Notes: generated by a model not told the origin, from the sequence alone. Counted from the first letter of the stretch, positions 1 to 51,533 are shown. The stretch: 64,000 bases of DNA from Hydractinia symbiolongicarpus (GCF_029227915.1 NC_079881.1:14051501-14115500), one strand, 5' to 3'. A program made the numbers and translations.

Positions 1-2530
1 ATTATGCATGATTTAAGGCTGCGCTCTAATCAATGACTTTCATCCATTTATAAAATGACTTTTGTAGCCAAAACCAATATGCCTTCACCGTAATATTAAA
101 AAAGATTCTTTCCAAACTTTTTAAAAAAAGAAAGTAAATTCAACACGGATCCCTGTACAAGTGATTGTTTTTGGTAAAAAATATTGAACAGGATATAGTC
201 ACATAGCTGAGCAATTAAAAAGAAAAATTTAATACATTAGCAACAGGTGTGCATGATTTTTTTGTTTCGAATTGAAAAAAGAATTTTTTTTAATTTAGTT
301 CTGTGGGTACTATTGTGGTCTTTAACGACCATATGAAACATTACTTCATGTTACGGCCGTTTCCTTCATTTTGAAGCAGAAAAAGCTATGTGCAGGGTAG
401 TAGGACGCCTATCAATGCTTTTCACGGCTTTTTATTAGGGGTTTACAAATTTGTGTACTTAGTATTAGCTTCCAGAAATCATTGAAATTTAAGATGGCGG
501 ACAGGAAGAAGAGTTATAATTTAGCTGAAGCTGTAGACTTTATTTTGAACTCTGACGATGAATACATGGATGAACTAATATAAGAAGAAGAGTCTGAAGA
601 AGAAATAGAACCCTGCTTTAGAGTTTCAGTTGTTGATTTTGTTGATGAAGAGGAGATTGAAGCAACAAATGGCTCACCGGTGAGTAGGTAGTACCCTAAA
701 AAATGTATAAAATTCCCATGCTCTAAGGAATGCGATTTTGGTGATGTACTTTTGTTTTTATGAAGTTATAAGATCCTTTTCATTCTCTTCAGGTGGAAGA
801 GGCTGAAGTGGAATTGCCCTGCTGCGAGTCTGCCACTGTTGTCAACCACAACAGATTCTGAAAGCGAAAATCAATCTGCTTCAGAAACAGGCACTTCTGA
901 TCTTTCAGATGATGAGCCTGGAGATGTACAGGGTGCACCAAGGCAGGGTGATGTGAACCCAGTAGGGGCTAGCAGAGTGCGCAAAGGACGCAGTGCTGGT
1001 CGTAGATGGGGCATTGGTCGTGGACGCGGTGCTGGTTGTGGAGGTGCTGCTAATCGTGGACGAAGTAGAGCAGAGAACCAAAATGGAATTGATCAAGTTG
1101 ATTTGAGACCAGAAATTGAGTACACAAACCCTAATGCTGATGAACTATTTCTCGAATCAGTTGGTCCGACACGCGAAACTCATTTTGCTTCAACTCCTTT
1201 AGAATTTTTTCAATTGCTTTTCCCTGAGGTGCTTCTGCAAACAATAGTTGACCAATCAAATCTGTATTATCATCAATCTAGAGATCAGAATAAACCTGTA
1301 AGTAATGATGTTTCCATGCCTGAAATGAAAGCATTCTTGGGAAAAGTTCTTGCAATGGGAATTGTTGATTTGCTGAAGTTTCACGATTACTGGTCCTGCA
1401 ACGATCCTATAATCACAGTGCCTTGGTTTGCAGGCATTATGCCAAGGGATAGGTTTTTCTTTATCCTCAAATATTTGCACCTGTAGACAGAACAAAAGAA
1501 CCAGCCCGAGACGACCCAGCATTCAAGCTTTACAAAGTCGGCTGTTTGTCGGAGATAGCAAACAACAATTTTTTGAAGTAATATAAACCTGGGCAGTGTT
1601 TATCTGTTGATGAACAAATGATTAAAACCAGGTTCAGAATAAGCTTTATTTAATACATGTCCAAAAAACCAAAGAAATTTGGTATCAAATTGTGGGTGCT
1701 GTGTGAGGCAGTAACCGGGTATTGTTTGAAATTTCAAATATATAAAGGGAAAGCAGAAGGCGGTCAAGAGAAGGGTCTTGCGCACAGGGTGGTTTTTGAC
1801 CTTATGGATCCTTTTCTTGACCTAAATCACCATTTATACTTTGATAACTTTTACTCAACCGTGAAGCTTTTTCAGGATCTTGAGGCAAGAAACACATATG
1901 CCTGCAGAACGATCGGACGAGATCGCGGGCGCTTTCCGCCAGAATTTCAACAAGCTAACCTGGAATGAGGTGTATCAGCCTATCTATGATCGGTAAATTT
2001 GATCGCTGTCCACTGGAAAGACAAACTAAATGTATATTGTCTTTCTACCATTCACGTAACATGTGAATCAGTTGTACAAAGGAGAGCAGGAGATGGCATC
2101 ACCAAGCCGGAGATAGTAATTCAGTATAATAATTACATGAATGGCGTTGACCGGTGCGACCAATATTTAGCGAGCTATACGTTTTGCCGCAAAACCATCA
2201 AATGGTGGAAGAAAATTTTCATCAGGGTGTTTGAGCTGTCAGTAATCAATGCCATGATTCTCTACACCTTAACTATCCTGAGAAAGAAGCCAAATACCAG
2301 TCACATAAAAAGTTTCGCCTTGAGCTCGTTCATCATCTTGTGCAGCCGCTGCTTGACGTAAAAGCAGAATGTGACGTTTACAGAATGCCCGGGAGATGTC
2401 CAACTGCCAATGCAGCAAGGCTGCTAGGCAAACATTTTCCAGAAAGCAAACACCCTTAAAGAAAGTGTTGTGTAGTGTGTGGTTATAAGAAGAAAAGAAA
2501 TGGAAAAATTTCTTATACAAAAACATCTAA
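1..2530 (+). mobile_element. piggyBac-family transposon, copy 1 (cut by the window start)
   Basis: Bases 1-1475 are nearly identical to 5124-6637, so the element or its duplication unit extends beyond the left edge. The segment carries a spliced but broken transposase with the Cys-rich C-terminal end near 2455-2510. Neither terminal inverted repeat was found: the left is off-window and the right could not be identified. It probably lies in an upstream WDR7 intron. Confidence 0.75.
494..2530 (+). pseudogene. piggyBac transposase (DDE_Tnp_1_7), disrupted
   Basis: Exon 1 runs from ATG 494 to 679 (62 codons), followed by an intron 680-792 (gtgagt...cttcag) and exon 2 in phase 0. The N-terminus is acidic, followed by a Gly/Arg-rich basic stretch (about 960-1070) and the DDE domain with SVDEQM, FDNFYS and MNGVDRCDQY at the expected places. 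Near the 3' end CCVVCGYKKKRNGK is the start of the usual Cys-rich finger, but the rest is missing. Lesions: TAA at 581-583 in exon 1, a 35-bp deletion near 834 relative to copy 2 (frameshift), a frameshift near 1480, TAA codons near 1579 and 1651, and stops near 1966 and 2456. Not functional. Confidence 0.85.
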
Positions 2531-3683
2531 ATTTCAAAATATATATAGTTTTATGGAGGTATTTAGAGTATTTATATGAGTTTTTTACATTTAAAAAAAT
2601 TGATGTACCAAAAACTGGAAAACGTTAAAATTTAATTCTGTACCCAAACGATTAACAAGTATGTGAAATTTATGGATCTTTAACCTGCCATACTAAGTAT
2701 GATAGAAATACTCTTCAACCTCACAAGTTGTTATATGTAAAAAACCTAAAAAATGCAAGGATCCATCGATATCCATCGATAAAAAAGTAGCTGATATACA
2801 AATTGAAAAAAACAATAGAAAAGAACTGTCAAAGTAATTTAAAGCATTTTGTAGAACACTGCTTTAATGCATCCCATTACAGTGAGAGTCAGCTGGTGCT
2901 CCCCCTCAGTAACTTTTGATAAACTATTCCAAATTGACTCACTTGGTGCACTTACAGTACGTCATGAAAGAAACACAATAGGAGCAACAAATTTTAGCTT
3001 ATTTCAGCACTTTTTCTGTGGCGTCAGTAGAAGCTTGAAGTTTCTCCAAAATACCAATAATAGTTAAAATAAAGATATTTAACATCTTTTCTGTTTTTAC
3101 ATAGTTAACATGAGAAAATGCCAAAAATTGCCCAAAAATCAGATTTTTCTCTCATTTACAGGTAAAGTTCATAAAAAAGGGGAAATCAAATTAATCATGT
3201 GTCCATAATTTACTGAATGATTCCCCTTTATGAAATGAAGTTGTTTTGTAAGTTTCAACTTGGAAGTATAATAATCCTAACAAATGTTATTATAGTTTTC
3301 AGATTATAAGGATTTCATAAAAATGTTTAGAAGTAGTTTTAGTAATAGCCAATATCTACAGCTCTGAGAGGTATGGGCCTTAAAAATGTGGCATGCAGGT
3401 GTCTCGTATTAAATCTCAGAAAGTATTATAACCATGCAGCTGAGCAAAAAGGAGTTATTACAAAAAAAAACAGATGTGGGGGGAGGGACCTGGACAGAAT
3501 TGGGTCTAAATAATTGTGGTGAATTTTAAAGTCTATGTTCACAAGTTATGCCGTGTGTACTGTTACATCTGCTTTATATTGTCACAGCCACTTTAATTTT
3601 TAGCTAATTTTAAGTGTCGAAAGATCTGTGTTATTTCATCTGTCCATGTTTTGTTTTAAATATTATTTATTATTTATTTGCAG
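2531..3683. other. No gene seen
   Basis: AT-rich sequence with small stop-ridden frames and a duplicated atccatcgat near 2760. No exon of WDR7 or recognisable element could be supported here. The missing N-terminal WDR7 exons were looked for and not found. Confidence 0.5.
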
Positions 3684-42055
<38,372 letters not shown>

Positions 42056-42891
42056 ATGCTGCAAGTAAAAATGCAACTGACACTGAAATCAAAAAAAATC
42101 TGTCATCTCTTCTCTGGTGTAATATATAAATGAAGTCTTGGATGAGCCAATGAGGTTATAAAAAGATATCTATAAAAATTACAAGATATTAAGTTTAGTT
42201 TATTCTTATCATATTTTTCACATAAGTCCTAAAGAACACACATAGTGCTAAATTGTTAAAAAAATATTTTGTTTGCATCCTTTTAGAGGCGGATTTAGGA
42301 GTGGTGTACTGGTGCATTTGCACCAGCAAAATTTTTACTTAAAGGGGCACTCCAGTGAAAAAAAAATATTTGATAAAAATGTTATTTTAATAAGACAATA
42401 CATAAATATGACAAAATAAACCTTTTACAATTGTTAAAAATTAATCCTGTCTGTAAACATTTACAATTACAAATAAATTTGCGAGGTCGCGTAAAGTCGG
42501 GAGGACTAGGTCCGAATAAATAAGCATACGTCACATCGTGCAGAAAGTCTGTGAGCTCCAGCAGCACACCTTCTAAAAGTTTGTTTACTTATTGTTTACA
42601 TTGTTCGTTGATAAGACGTCCTGTGATAATGACGAAGATTATAACTTAGAAAACTTAGAATCAGATAATTCTCTTCATGAGAAAGACTTACAAAGCTACA
42701 GTCATAATACGACTTCGAACCTCTTGTGTCTCACAAGGGAGAAAGTAATAATGATGCAAAGTGACGAGGTGTCTTTTACTGACTCAAAGCAATTTTTTTT
42801 AAAAAAATATATTTAATTGCTTTTTTTTACATTCTTTTCGTCAAAAAACTTTATCATTTGCTTCAGTAAAAAATCTTTCTTACTTCATAAT
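42056..42891. other. Downstream of WDR7; transposon-end-like pieces
   Basis: gaggcggatttaggagtggt near 42286 resembles hAT-type termini (GGCGGATCCAGG-like), and aaaggggcactccagtga near 42343 resembles the start of another DNA element. Partners for either end were not found. A 74-codon acidic open frame at 42592-42816 has no recognised motif. Confidence 0.35.
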
Positions 42892-43354
42892 GGGCTGTTC
42901 ATATGGAGGTGGGCTGGCTCGGTTGACCGGGCTGGCTCGGCTGAGCGGGATCTCGCTGCTATTAAGAAACATGAAAAAATAAAAATGTGTTCATATGATA
43001 ACTGAGCCAGCCCCGCCTTGCCAAGATCTCGCTTGTTTGTACCGAGATCTCGGTCAGGCGGGATCTCGCTGTTCTTAAGAAACACATAGAAAAATAAAAA
43101 TGTGCTCATATGGCAGGCCCGCCTAGGCGAGATGAAATTAACAATAGATTTAAAAAAATTCTCATCAATTATTTAAAGTTCGAAATATATTCTTTTGTCT
43201 TCATTGTTTATGAATCTTTTGTGAAATGTAAACAACTTTTCCATCCCGGCTAACCGAGATGTAAAAAACTTCATATGAACACGAGATGAAAATCACCCTG
43301 GCTAGCCGAGCCAGCCCACCTAACCAAGCCAGACCGCCTCCATATGAACAGCCC
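42892..43354. repeat. GC-rich foldback element
   Basis: The outer arms GGGCTGTTCATATGGAGG (42892) and its reverse complement ending at 43354 pair and extend into a diverged GGCTGGCTCGG segment. Inside, a module of about 113 bp (cgggatctcgctg...aaaaataaaaatgtg-tcatatg) occurs at 42946 and 43059, and TTCATATG-like octamers occur at least five times. The base composition contrasts with its AT-rich surroundings. The family is unknown to me. Confidence 0.7.
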
Positions 43355-43914
43355 CAGTTCAGCAATATATTTCCTCCGCACACGCTTTTTTGCACACAAA
43401 TACAAACAAATTTTATATAGCGTTGAAATATTCTCCGTGATGGAGGACCATTGAAATGCGTGATCGAAAGATCGAATAAGGTTCGTGTTGTGATAAGTTA
43501 GTAAAACGGGGGTATTAATATTGTATAAATAAAAATCATTCTCATGATTATGGTAGGTCAAAAATGCTTTGCAGAAACTACTGATTTATATGTGGTTATC
43601 AGCATTACATGCAGCCTTAAACAGTAACAAAGATTGATGAAAATGGGCATATTTACCCCCTGAAAATATTCGGTAGGTCCTCCCATCAAAAAAGCTTCTT
43701 TTTTGAAAAACAAAGAATAGAAACTTGAGCGCTACAAAGATGCATGTGTAACTAGAAAACTGTTTTGTCGGTGTTTGTATTGGAAATTGGTATAATGTTC
43801 TTTTATTTAATATAAAAATGCACAAAACGTTATTTGTTTGTGCTCTGAGGGTATAAGTACAAATAATGAAATGAGAAGAAATGAGAAACAACATTAGATG
43901 GAACTTTATTTCCT
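43355..43914. other. No gene seen
   Basis: AT-rich sequence between the foldback element and the tandem array. Minus-strand open frames at 43271-43561 run through the foldback and are not credible genes. Confidence 0.5.
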
Positions 43915-44119
43915 GGAGATCTCTTTTAAAAGAAATATCTGTAAAGTGATACGAACAAATATAAAATCTTTGATCGCTTGGTAGATCACCTGCACGACGT
44001 ATTTTGTTGAGCCAATTTTGCCTAAGTTCTTTCTTTTGCACAGACGGGATTCTGTGAAAACTGACTTCTTTACACTTCTCTGATCAATTGGTACATCGAA
44101 ACGCAGAGCAACTAACCAT
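43915..44119 (-). pseudogene. THAP domain, tandem unit 1
   Basis: From ATG 44119: MVSCSAFRCTN, TGA, SEKCKEVSFHRIP, then RQNWLNKIRRAGDLPSDQRF, YICSYHFTDISFKRDLQ. This is a full C2CH THAP module (C-x4-C near the start, C-x2-H at YICSYH, the conserved W and the F-x-RIP/F-x-RDL positions) broken only by one TGA, which all three units share. The unit border cuts it just after RDLQ. Confidence 0.75.
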
Positions 44120-45324
44120 TTTTTTAAAGATTTGAACGTAAATTACATACAATGAGCGATTTAAATGTAAGCTATAGGTCTTAACATGAACGTTCTCTGC
44201 GCTCGCTTAAGCTTTCTGCACAATGTGATGTCATTATTTATAATCAGGTCCAGTCCTAAATGAAATCGCGCCTGTCTGTTTTTTATGAGAAAAAAATTGA
44301 ATATGCGAAGGCTAGTACAACAATTTCAAATAAGGAAAACAAGTGAGGTAAGTTTTTTTTTGATTTCTTGTGATTTTCTGAGTACGTATTAAAGAAAAAA
44401 GAAAAAGGTGATTTCTACTAGAGTCCCCGTTTAACAAAATTGAAGTGTATCCCTGCAAGCGTTTTGCTGTAAAAGGGGCTGGACCTTATCATATTTTACC
44501 GGAATTTAAGTGTGTGGCGTGTTCTCCCTTCACGCCCTGGATCAGTCTTGGGGGTTGGTTGTAACAGGGGCAGTGAAATCCCTGTGTTCCTTTGCCTATC
44601 AGTTTATTGCACAGGTGCATCGGTCTTTATTTGGTACAAAAATTATGCGGTGTTTATAACCTGACCTGCTAAAGGTATCAGTACCAGCTTCATTTTTTGC
44701 ATCACTTTAACTGCTACAAAACGCGCAAGTCTCTGGCCAAGATATTTTCTGGTACAATTCTGGTGGTGCAAAATTCTAATTAACTGGATAAACGATTTGG
44801 GGCAAATATTCAGACATATATATGGCAGGACCTGTTGATTTTAATATGAAATATTGTGACTTCAGTAAAGATGGTTGTCTTGAAGCTTCGTAAACATAGC
44901 AAACTTTTAACCTAATTTTTGGTTCACAATTCTACAAAATCTTGTATATTTTTATTTTAAATAATTTGTAAATTTTTTGGCTTAATATTTTTATATTTGA
45001 ATTTTGTGGAGTAAATGGCTACTAATAGCTAGGTAGCTACCGTAACTTTTTTATAGTTTTATAGTCAGGTATTTTCAGGGGTTTTTCCATCATAACTAGC
45101 TAGCCACTTTTCAGAAATATTCTAAATTTTCTTTATCAAGAAGTTGTCTTAAATATTTTTTTGGTGGTAAACTTGTTCATCATTGTCATAGTCCTCTTGT
45201 ATAATGTTAATAGAAGGCTAGCATGCATCTTTTGCGTTAAATATGTTATATGTTACAACAGGTTACATTGTGAAGCTTCTTTAAAAATTAATTGTAACAA
45301 TTCTTATACCCTTGCTGACCCGTT

Positions 45325-45477
45325 CGAACAAGCTCCTTTTTGAAGCATTGAATTTTCTCATCTTTACTGCCGCCAATCACTAAATTTGAACTGCAGGAAT
45401 CAATGATAAGTTGTTTAGACAATTGTTCCAAGATTGAATTACCCAATCAACAATTTTTTGTCTTAGAGGTGCCTTCA
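45325..45477 (-). pseudogene. DDE-type transposase C-terminal remnant, unit 1
   Basis: MKAPLRQKIVDWVIQSWNN, followed one frame on by SNLVIGGSKDEKIQCFKKEL. The order W-V-x-x-SW then DGSEDEKI-x-CFK-like matches the C-terminal end of pogo/Tigger/CENP-B-type DDE transposases as I know them. One frameshift near 45400. Assignment by eye. Confidence 0.45.
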
Positions 45478-46283
45478 TATTGAAAAAGAAAGAAAAATAT
45501 CCATATTTAGAGATAGAATTGGAAGAATTGACCAATAAAAATGAAATGAATTTGAATAAAAAAAGTTCTTGGTCACTTTTTTGTTTTTCTAATAATAATA
45601 AGCTTATTTCGTATTCCAAATTATAAATGTGGCGCTTATCAGACGGCAGTGCTAAAAAGAGGGCGGCACCAATAGATATATGGTATGGTGGTCTCAAAAT
45701 AATCCAACTTTTTGCAATAACTTAAAAGAATTTGTATTGCCACCTGTTGCATATACCTTGGCTTTTTTATCAGGGCTCAGATCATATCTAGAATTTTATC
45801 TACTGTTTCAGCTAGAATTTATTTATATTTTATTTTTCCAATGTCACTGTATCATTTATTTAATATTTGGGTCTTTCAGGAATATGTGGGTCTTTCATGA
45901 AATCCTACAAATAGTTCATGTTGTGAAAACAACATAAACTATTTGCAGGAGAAATAACAAGCCTTTTTGTTTTAGAATATGCAAGCCCAACAACAAAATT
46001 TTTTAGATCATACTGAACAAAAAATAAGAAGGGGCTACTTTTAGTAAAGAATGTGTTTTCAGGGGAAACTTATTTAGGCTTTTGGAAAATCTGCAAAAAC
46101 ATTGTTGGGAATTTCCAGTGCTTTTCATACATGGTTCTTAAACTAGATTTAAATAACTATTAAGCATTGCCTATTGAGTAGTGTACTTTCTTAGTTCCTT
46201 CACTTGATTTATATGACTTTAGTAGGATGTGATTTGTATGATTTGTATATTGTTATTGTATATTGTTTCCTTGTATTTCTTAG

Positions 46284-46534
46284 AAGTTGATAAAAAGCGA
46301 TGTTTGACAGAAACCATTACTATTTCTGTTAGTTCATGCAAGCAATTATCAAAAAACAACCTTACTAATTTTGCATCATATGGTTATGATGGTCCTATAA
46401 TATGCCGTCGTAACTTGCGTAATGGTACCTATTGTTCATGTTGTAAAGAAAGAAAAAAAGATAAAAGATCTGAAGTAAAAGTAACAACTTTTTTTTTCTC
46501 AGATAGTCAAGTCCAGAAGTTGATTTTAAAGTGA
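46284..46534 (+). other. Possible Cys-rich exon, unit 1 (also 49312-49562, 52340-52590)
   Basis: Follows an acceptor-like ttgtatttcttag. The open frame reads EVDKKRCLTETITISVSSC, then FASYGYDGPIICRRNLRN, GTYCSCCKERKK, with five or six cysteines. It is repeated without change in all three units. I do not recognise the family; a zinc-binding piece of a transposon protein is possible. It may equally be chance. Confidence 0.3.
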
Positions 46535-46942
46535 TTTTAACTGCTAGAGCGCGTTTTTTAAATTGACAATTCAAAAATATTTTTTAAAAAGAAATTGATG
46601 AGATTATTTGCAAAGATTTTTTTATTTTATTTGTCCAACAGGATGAAGGAAACAAATGGGGACTAAATATCAAAATTTGCTGTATTTACCAATTTGCGAA
46701 TGTTTATATCAAATATCGTTGGAAGTTTTAAGATTTTTAATTTCCTATGAAGAAATGTATATAAATACATATGAAATTTATTTTCATCAGGTAAAGATTA
46801 GATCGCCTTTTTAGATTTTTGCTTTCACAAACAACATGCAAATGAATAGAGACCTACTCAATTTGATGTCATTGCTAATTTAATGATAGGCTTTGTTCTA
46901 AAATGTGATATTTCAACCTCGTTCCCAGTGCTTGTTGTCTTT

Positions 46943-47147
46943 GGAGATCTCTTTTAAAAGAAATATCTGTAAAGTGATACGAACAAATATAAAATCTTTG
47001 ATTGCTTGGTAGATCACCTGCACGACGTATTTTGTTGAGCCAATTTTGCCTAAGTTCTTTCTTTTGCACAGACGGGATTCTGTGAAAACTGACTTCTTTA
47101 CACTTCTCTGATCAATTGGTACATCGAAACGCAGAGCAACTAACCAT
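46943..47147 (-). pseudogene. THAP domain, tandem unit 2
   Basis: Same module as in unit 1, with Asn for Asp in PSNQ. The frame reads across the unit junction into the end of unit 1 (to 46875), giving a chimeric 3' extension created by the duplication. Confidence 0.75.
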
Positions 47148-48352
47148 TTTTTTAAAGATTTGAACGTAAATTACATACAATAAGCGATTTAAATGTAAGC
47201 TATAGGTCTTAACATGAACGTTCTCTGCGCTCGCTTAAGCTTTCTGCACAATGTGATGTCATTATTTATAATCAGGTCCAGTCCTAAATGAAATCGCGCC
47301 TGTCTGTTTTTTATGAGAAAAAAATTGAATATGCGAAGGCTAGTACAACAATTTCAAATAAGGAAAACAAGTGAGGTAAGTTTTTTTTTGATTTCTTGTG
47401 ATTTTCTGAGTACGTATTAAAGAAAAAAGAAAAAGGTGATTTCTACTAGAGTCCCCGTTTAACAAAATTGAAGTGTATCCCTGCAAGCGTTTTGCTGTAA
47501 AAGGGGCTGGACCTTATCATATTTTACCGGAATTTAAGTGTGTGGCGTGTTCTCCCTTCACGCCCTGGATCAGTCTTGGGGGTTGGTTGTAACAGGGGCA
47601 GTGAAATCCCTGTGTTCCTTTGCCTATCAGTTTATTGCACAGGTGCATCGGTCTTTATTTGGTACAAAAATTATGCGGTGTTTATAACCTGACCTGCTAA
47701 AGGTATCAGTACCAGCTTCATTTTTTGCATCACTTTAACTGCTACAAAACGCGCAAGTCTCTGGCCAAGATATTTTCTGGTACAATTCTGGTGGTGCAAA
47801 ATTCTAATTAACTGGATAAACGATTTGGGGCCAATATTCAGACATATATATGGCAGGACCTGTTGATTTTAATATGAAATATTGTGACTTCAGTAAAGAT
47901 GGTTGTCTTGAAGCTTCGTAAACATAGCAAACTTTTAACCTAATTTTTGGTTCACAATTCTACAAAATCTTGTATATTTTTATTTTAAATAATTTGTAAA
48001 TTTTTTGGCTTAATATTTTTATATTTGAATTTTGTGGAGTAAATGGCTACTAATAGCTAGGTAGCTACCGTAACTTTTTTATAGTTTTATAGTCAGGTAT
48101 TTTCAGGGGTTTTTCCATCATAACTAGCTAGCCACTTTTCAGAAATATTCTAAATTTTCTTTATCAAGAAGTTGTCTTAAATATTTTTTTGGTGGTAAAC
48201 TTGTTCATCATTGTCATAGTCCTCTTGTATAATGTTAATAGAAGGCTAGCATGCATCTTTTGCGTTAAATATGTTATATGTTACAACAGGTTACATTGTG
48301 AAGCTTCTTTAAAAATTAATTGTAACAATTCTTATACCCTTGCTGACCCGTT

Positions 48353-48505
48353 CGAACAAGCTCCTTTTTGAAGCATTGAATTTTCTCATCTTTACTGCCG
48401 CCAATCACTAAATTTGAACTGCAGGAATCAATGATAAGTTGTTTAGACAATTGTTCCAAGATTGAATTACCCAATCAACAATTTTTTGTCTTAGAGGTGC
48501 CTTCA
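48353..48505 (-). pseudogene. DDE-type transposase C-terminal remnant, unit 2
   Basis: Copy of the unit 1 remnant at +3028 bp with no difference seen. Confidence 0.45.
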
Positions 48506-49970
48506 TATTGAAAAAGAAAGAAAAATATCCATATTTAGAGATAGAATTGGAAGAATTGACCAATAAAAATGAAATGAATTTGAATAAAAAAAGTTCTTGG
48601 TCACTTTTTTGTTTTTCTAATAATAATAAGCTTATTTCGTATTCCAAATTATAAATGTGGCGCTTATCAGACGGCAGTGCTAAAAAGAGGGCGGCACCAA
48701 TAGATATATGGTATGGTGGTCTCAAAATAATCCAACTTTTTGCAATAACTTAAAAGAATTTGTATTGCCACCTGTTGCATATACCTTGGCTTTTTTATCA
48801 GGGCTCAGATCATATCTAGAATTTTATCTACTGTTTCAGCTAGAATTTATTTATATTTTATTTTTCCAATGTCACTGTATCATTTATTTAATATTTGGGT
48901 CTTTCAGGAATATGTGGGTCTTTCATGAAATCCTACAAATAGTTCATGTTGTGAAAACAACATAAACTATTTGCAGGAGAAATAACAAGCCTTTTTGTTT
49001 TAGAATATGCAAGCCCAACAACAAAATTTTTTAGATCATACTGAACAAAAAATAAGAAGGGGCTACTTTTAGTAAAGAATGTGTTTTCAGGGGAAACTTA
49101 TTTAGGCTTTTGGAAAATCTGCAAAAACATTGTTGGGAATTTCCAGTGCTTTTCATACATGGTTCTTAAACTAGATTTAAATAACTATTAAGCATTGCCT
49201 ATTGAGTAGTGTACTTTCTTAGTTCCTTCACTTGATTTATATGACTTTAGTAGGATGTGATTTGTATGATTTGTATATTGTTATTGTATATTGTTTCCTT
49301 GTATTTCTTAGAAGTTGATAAAAAGCGATGTTTGACAGAAACCATTACTATTTCTGTTAGTTCATGCAAGCAATTATCAAAAAACAACCTTACTAATTTT
49401 GCATCATATGGTTATGATGGTCCTATAATATGCCGTCGTAACTTGCGTAATGGTACCTATTGTTCATGTTGTAAAGAAAGAAAAAAAGATAAAAGATCTG
49501 AAGTAAAAGTAACAACTTTTTTTTTCTCAGATAGTCAAGTCCAGAAGTTGATTTTAAAGTGATTTTAACTGCTAGAGCGCGTTTTTTAAATTGACAATTC
49601 AAAAATATTTTTTAAAAAGAAATTGATGAGATTATTTGCAAAGATTTTTTTATTTTATTTGTCCAACAGGATGAAGGAAACAAATGGGGACTAAATATCA
49701 AAATTTGCTGTATTTACCAATTTGCGAATGTTTATATCAAATATCGTTGGAAGTTTTAAAATTTTTAATTTCCTATGAAGAAATGTATATAAATACATAT
49801 GAAATTTATTTTCATCAGGTAAAGATTAGATCGCCTTTTTAGATTTTTGCTTTCACAAACAACATGCAAATGAATAGAGACCTACTCAATTTGATGTCAT
49901 TGCTAATTTAATGATAGGCTTTGTTCTAAAATGTGATATTTCAACCTCGTTCCCAGTGCTTGTTGTCTTT

Positions 49971-50175
49971 GGAGATCTCTTTTAAAAGAAATATCTGTAA
50001 AGTGATACGAACAAATATAAAATCTTTGATTGCTTGGTAGATCACCTGCACGACGTATTTTGTTGAGCCAATTTTGCCTAAGTTCTTTCTTTTGCACAGA
50101 CGGGATTCTGTGAAAACTGACTTCTTTACACTTCTCTGATCAATTGGTACATCGAAACGCAGAGCAACTAACCAT
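49971..50175 (-). pseudogene. THAP domain, tandem unit 3
   Basis: Identical to the unit 2 copy, including the TGA and the read-through across the junction (to 49903). Confidence 0.75.
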
Positions 50176-51380
50176 TTTTTTAAAGATTTGAACGTAAATT
50201 ACATACAATAAGCGATTTAAATGTAAGCTATAGGTCTTAACATGAACGTTCTCTGCGCTCGCTTAAGCTTTCTGCACAATGTGATGTCATTATTTATAAT
50301 CAGGTCCAGTCCTAAATGAAATCGCGCCTGTCTGTTTTTTATGAGAAAAAAATTGAATATGCGAAGGCTAGTACAACAATTTCAAATAAGGAAAACAAGT
50401 GAGGTAAGTTTTTTTTTGATTTCTTGTGATTTTCTGAGTACGTATTAAAGAAAAAAGAAAAAGGTGATTTCTACTAGAGTCCCCGTTTAACAAAATTGAA
50501 GTGTATCCCTGCAAGCGTTTTGCTGTAAAAGGGGCTGGACCTTATCATATTTTACCGGAATTTAAGTGTGTGGCGTGTTCTCCCTTCACGCCCTGGATCA
50601 GTCTTGGGGGTTGGTTGTAACAGGGGCAGTGAAATCCCTGTGTTCCTTTGCCTATCAGTTTATTGCACAGGTGCATCGGTCTTTATTTGGTACAAAAATT
50701 ATGCGGTGTTTATAACCTGACCTGCTAAAGGTATCAGTACCAGCTTCATTTTTTGCATCACTTTAACTGCTACAAAACGTGCAAGTCTCTGGCCAAGATA
50801 TTTTCTGGTACAATTCTGGTGGTGCAAAATTCTAATTAACTGGATAAACGATTTGGGGCCAATATTCAGACATATATATGGCAGGACCTGTTGATTTTAA
50901 TATGAAATATTGTGACTTCAGTAAAGATGGTTGTCTTGAAGCTTCGTAAACATAGCAAACTTTTAACCTAATTTTTGGTTCACAATTCTACAAAATCTTG
51001 TATATTTTTATTTTAAATAATTTGTAAATTTTTTGGCTTAATATTTTTATATTTGAATTTTGTGGAGTAAATGGCTACTAATAGCTAGGTAGCTACCGTA
51101 ACTTTTTTATAGTTTTATAGTCAGGTATTTTCAGGGGTTTTTCCATCATAACTAGCTAGCCACTTTTCAGAAATATTCTAAATTTTCTTTATCAAGAAGT
51201 TGTCTTAAATATTTTTTTGGTGGTAAACTTGTTCATCATTGTCATAGTCCTCTTGTATAATGTTAATAGAAGGCTAGCATGCATCTTTTGCGTTAAATAT
51301 GTTATATGTTACAACAGGTTACATTGTGAAGCTTCTTTAAAAATTAATTGTAACAATTCTTATACCCTTGCTGACCCGTT

Positions 51381-51533
51381 CGAACAAGCTCCTTTTTGAA
51401 GCATTGAATTTTCTCATCTTTACTGCCGCCAATCACTAAATTTGAACTGCAGGAATCAATGATAAGTTGTTTAGACAATTGTTCCAAGATTGAATTACCC
51501 AATCAACAATTTTTTGTCTTAGAGGTGCCTTCA
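51381..51533 (-). pseudogene. DDE-type transposase C-terminal remnant, unit 3
   Basis: Copy of the unit 1 remnant at +6056 bp with no difference seen. Confidence 0.45.

Noticed and set aside
42286-42345. hAT element start (gaggcggatttagg) and a second AAAGGGG terminus
   Set aside because: No partner terminus or duplication was found, so no element is called.
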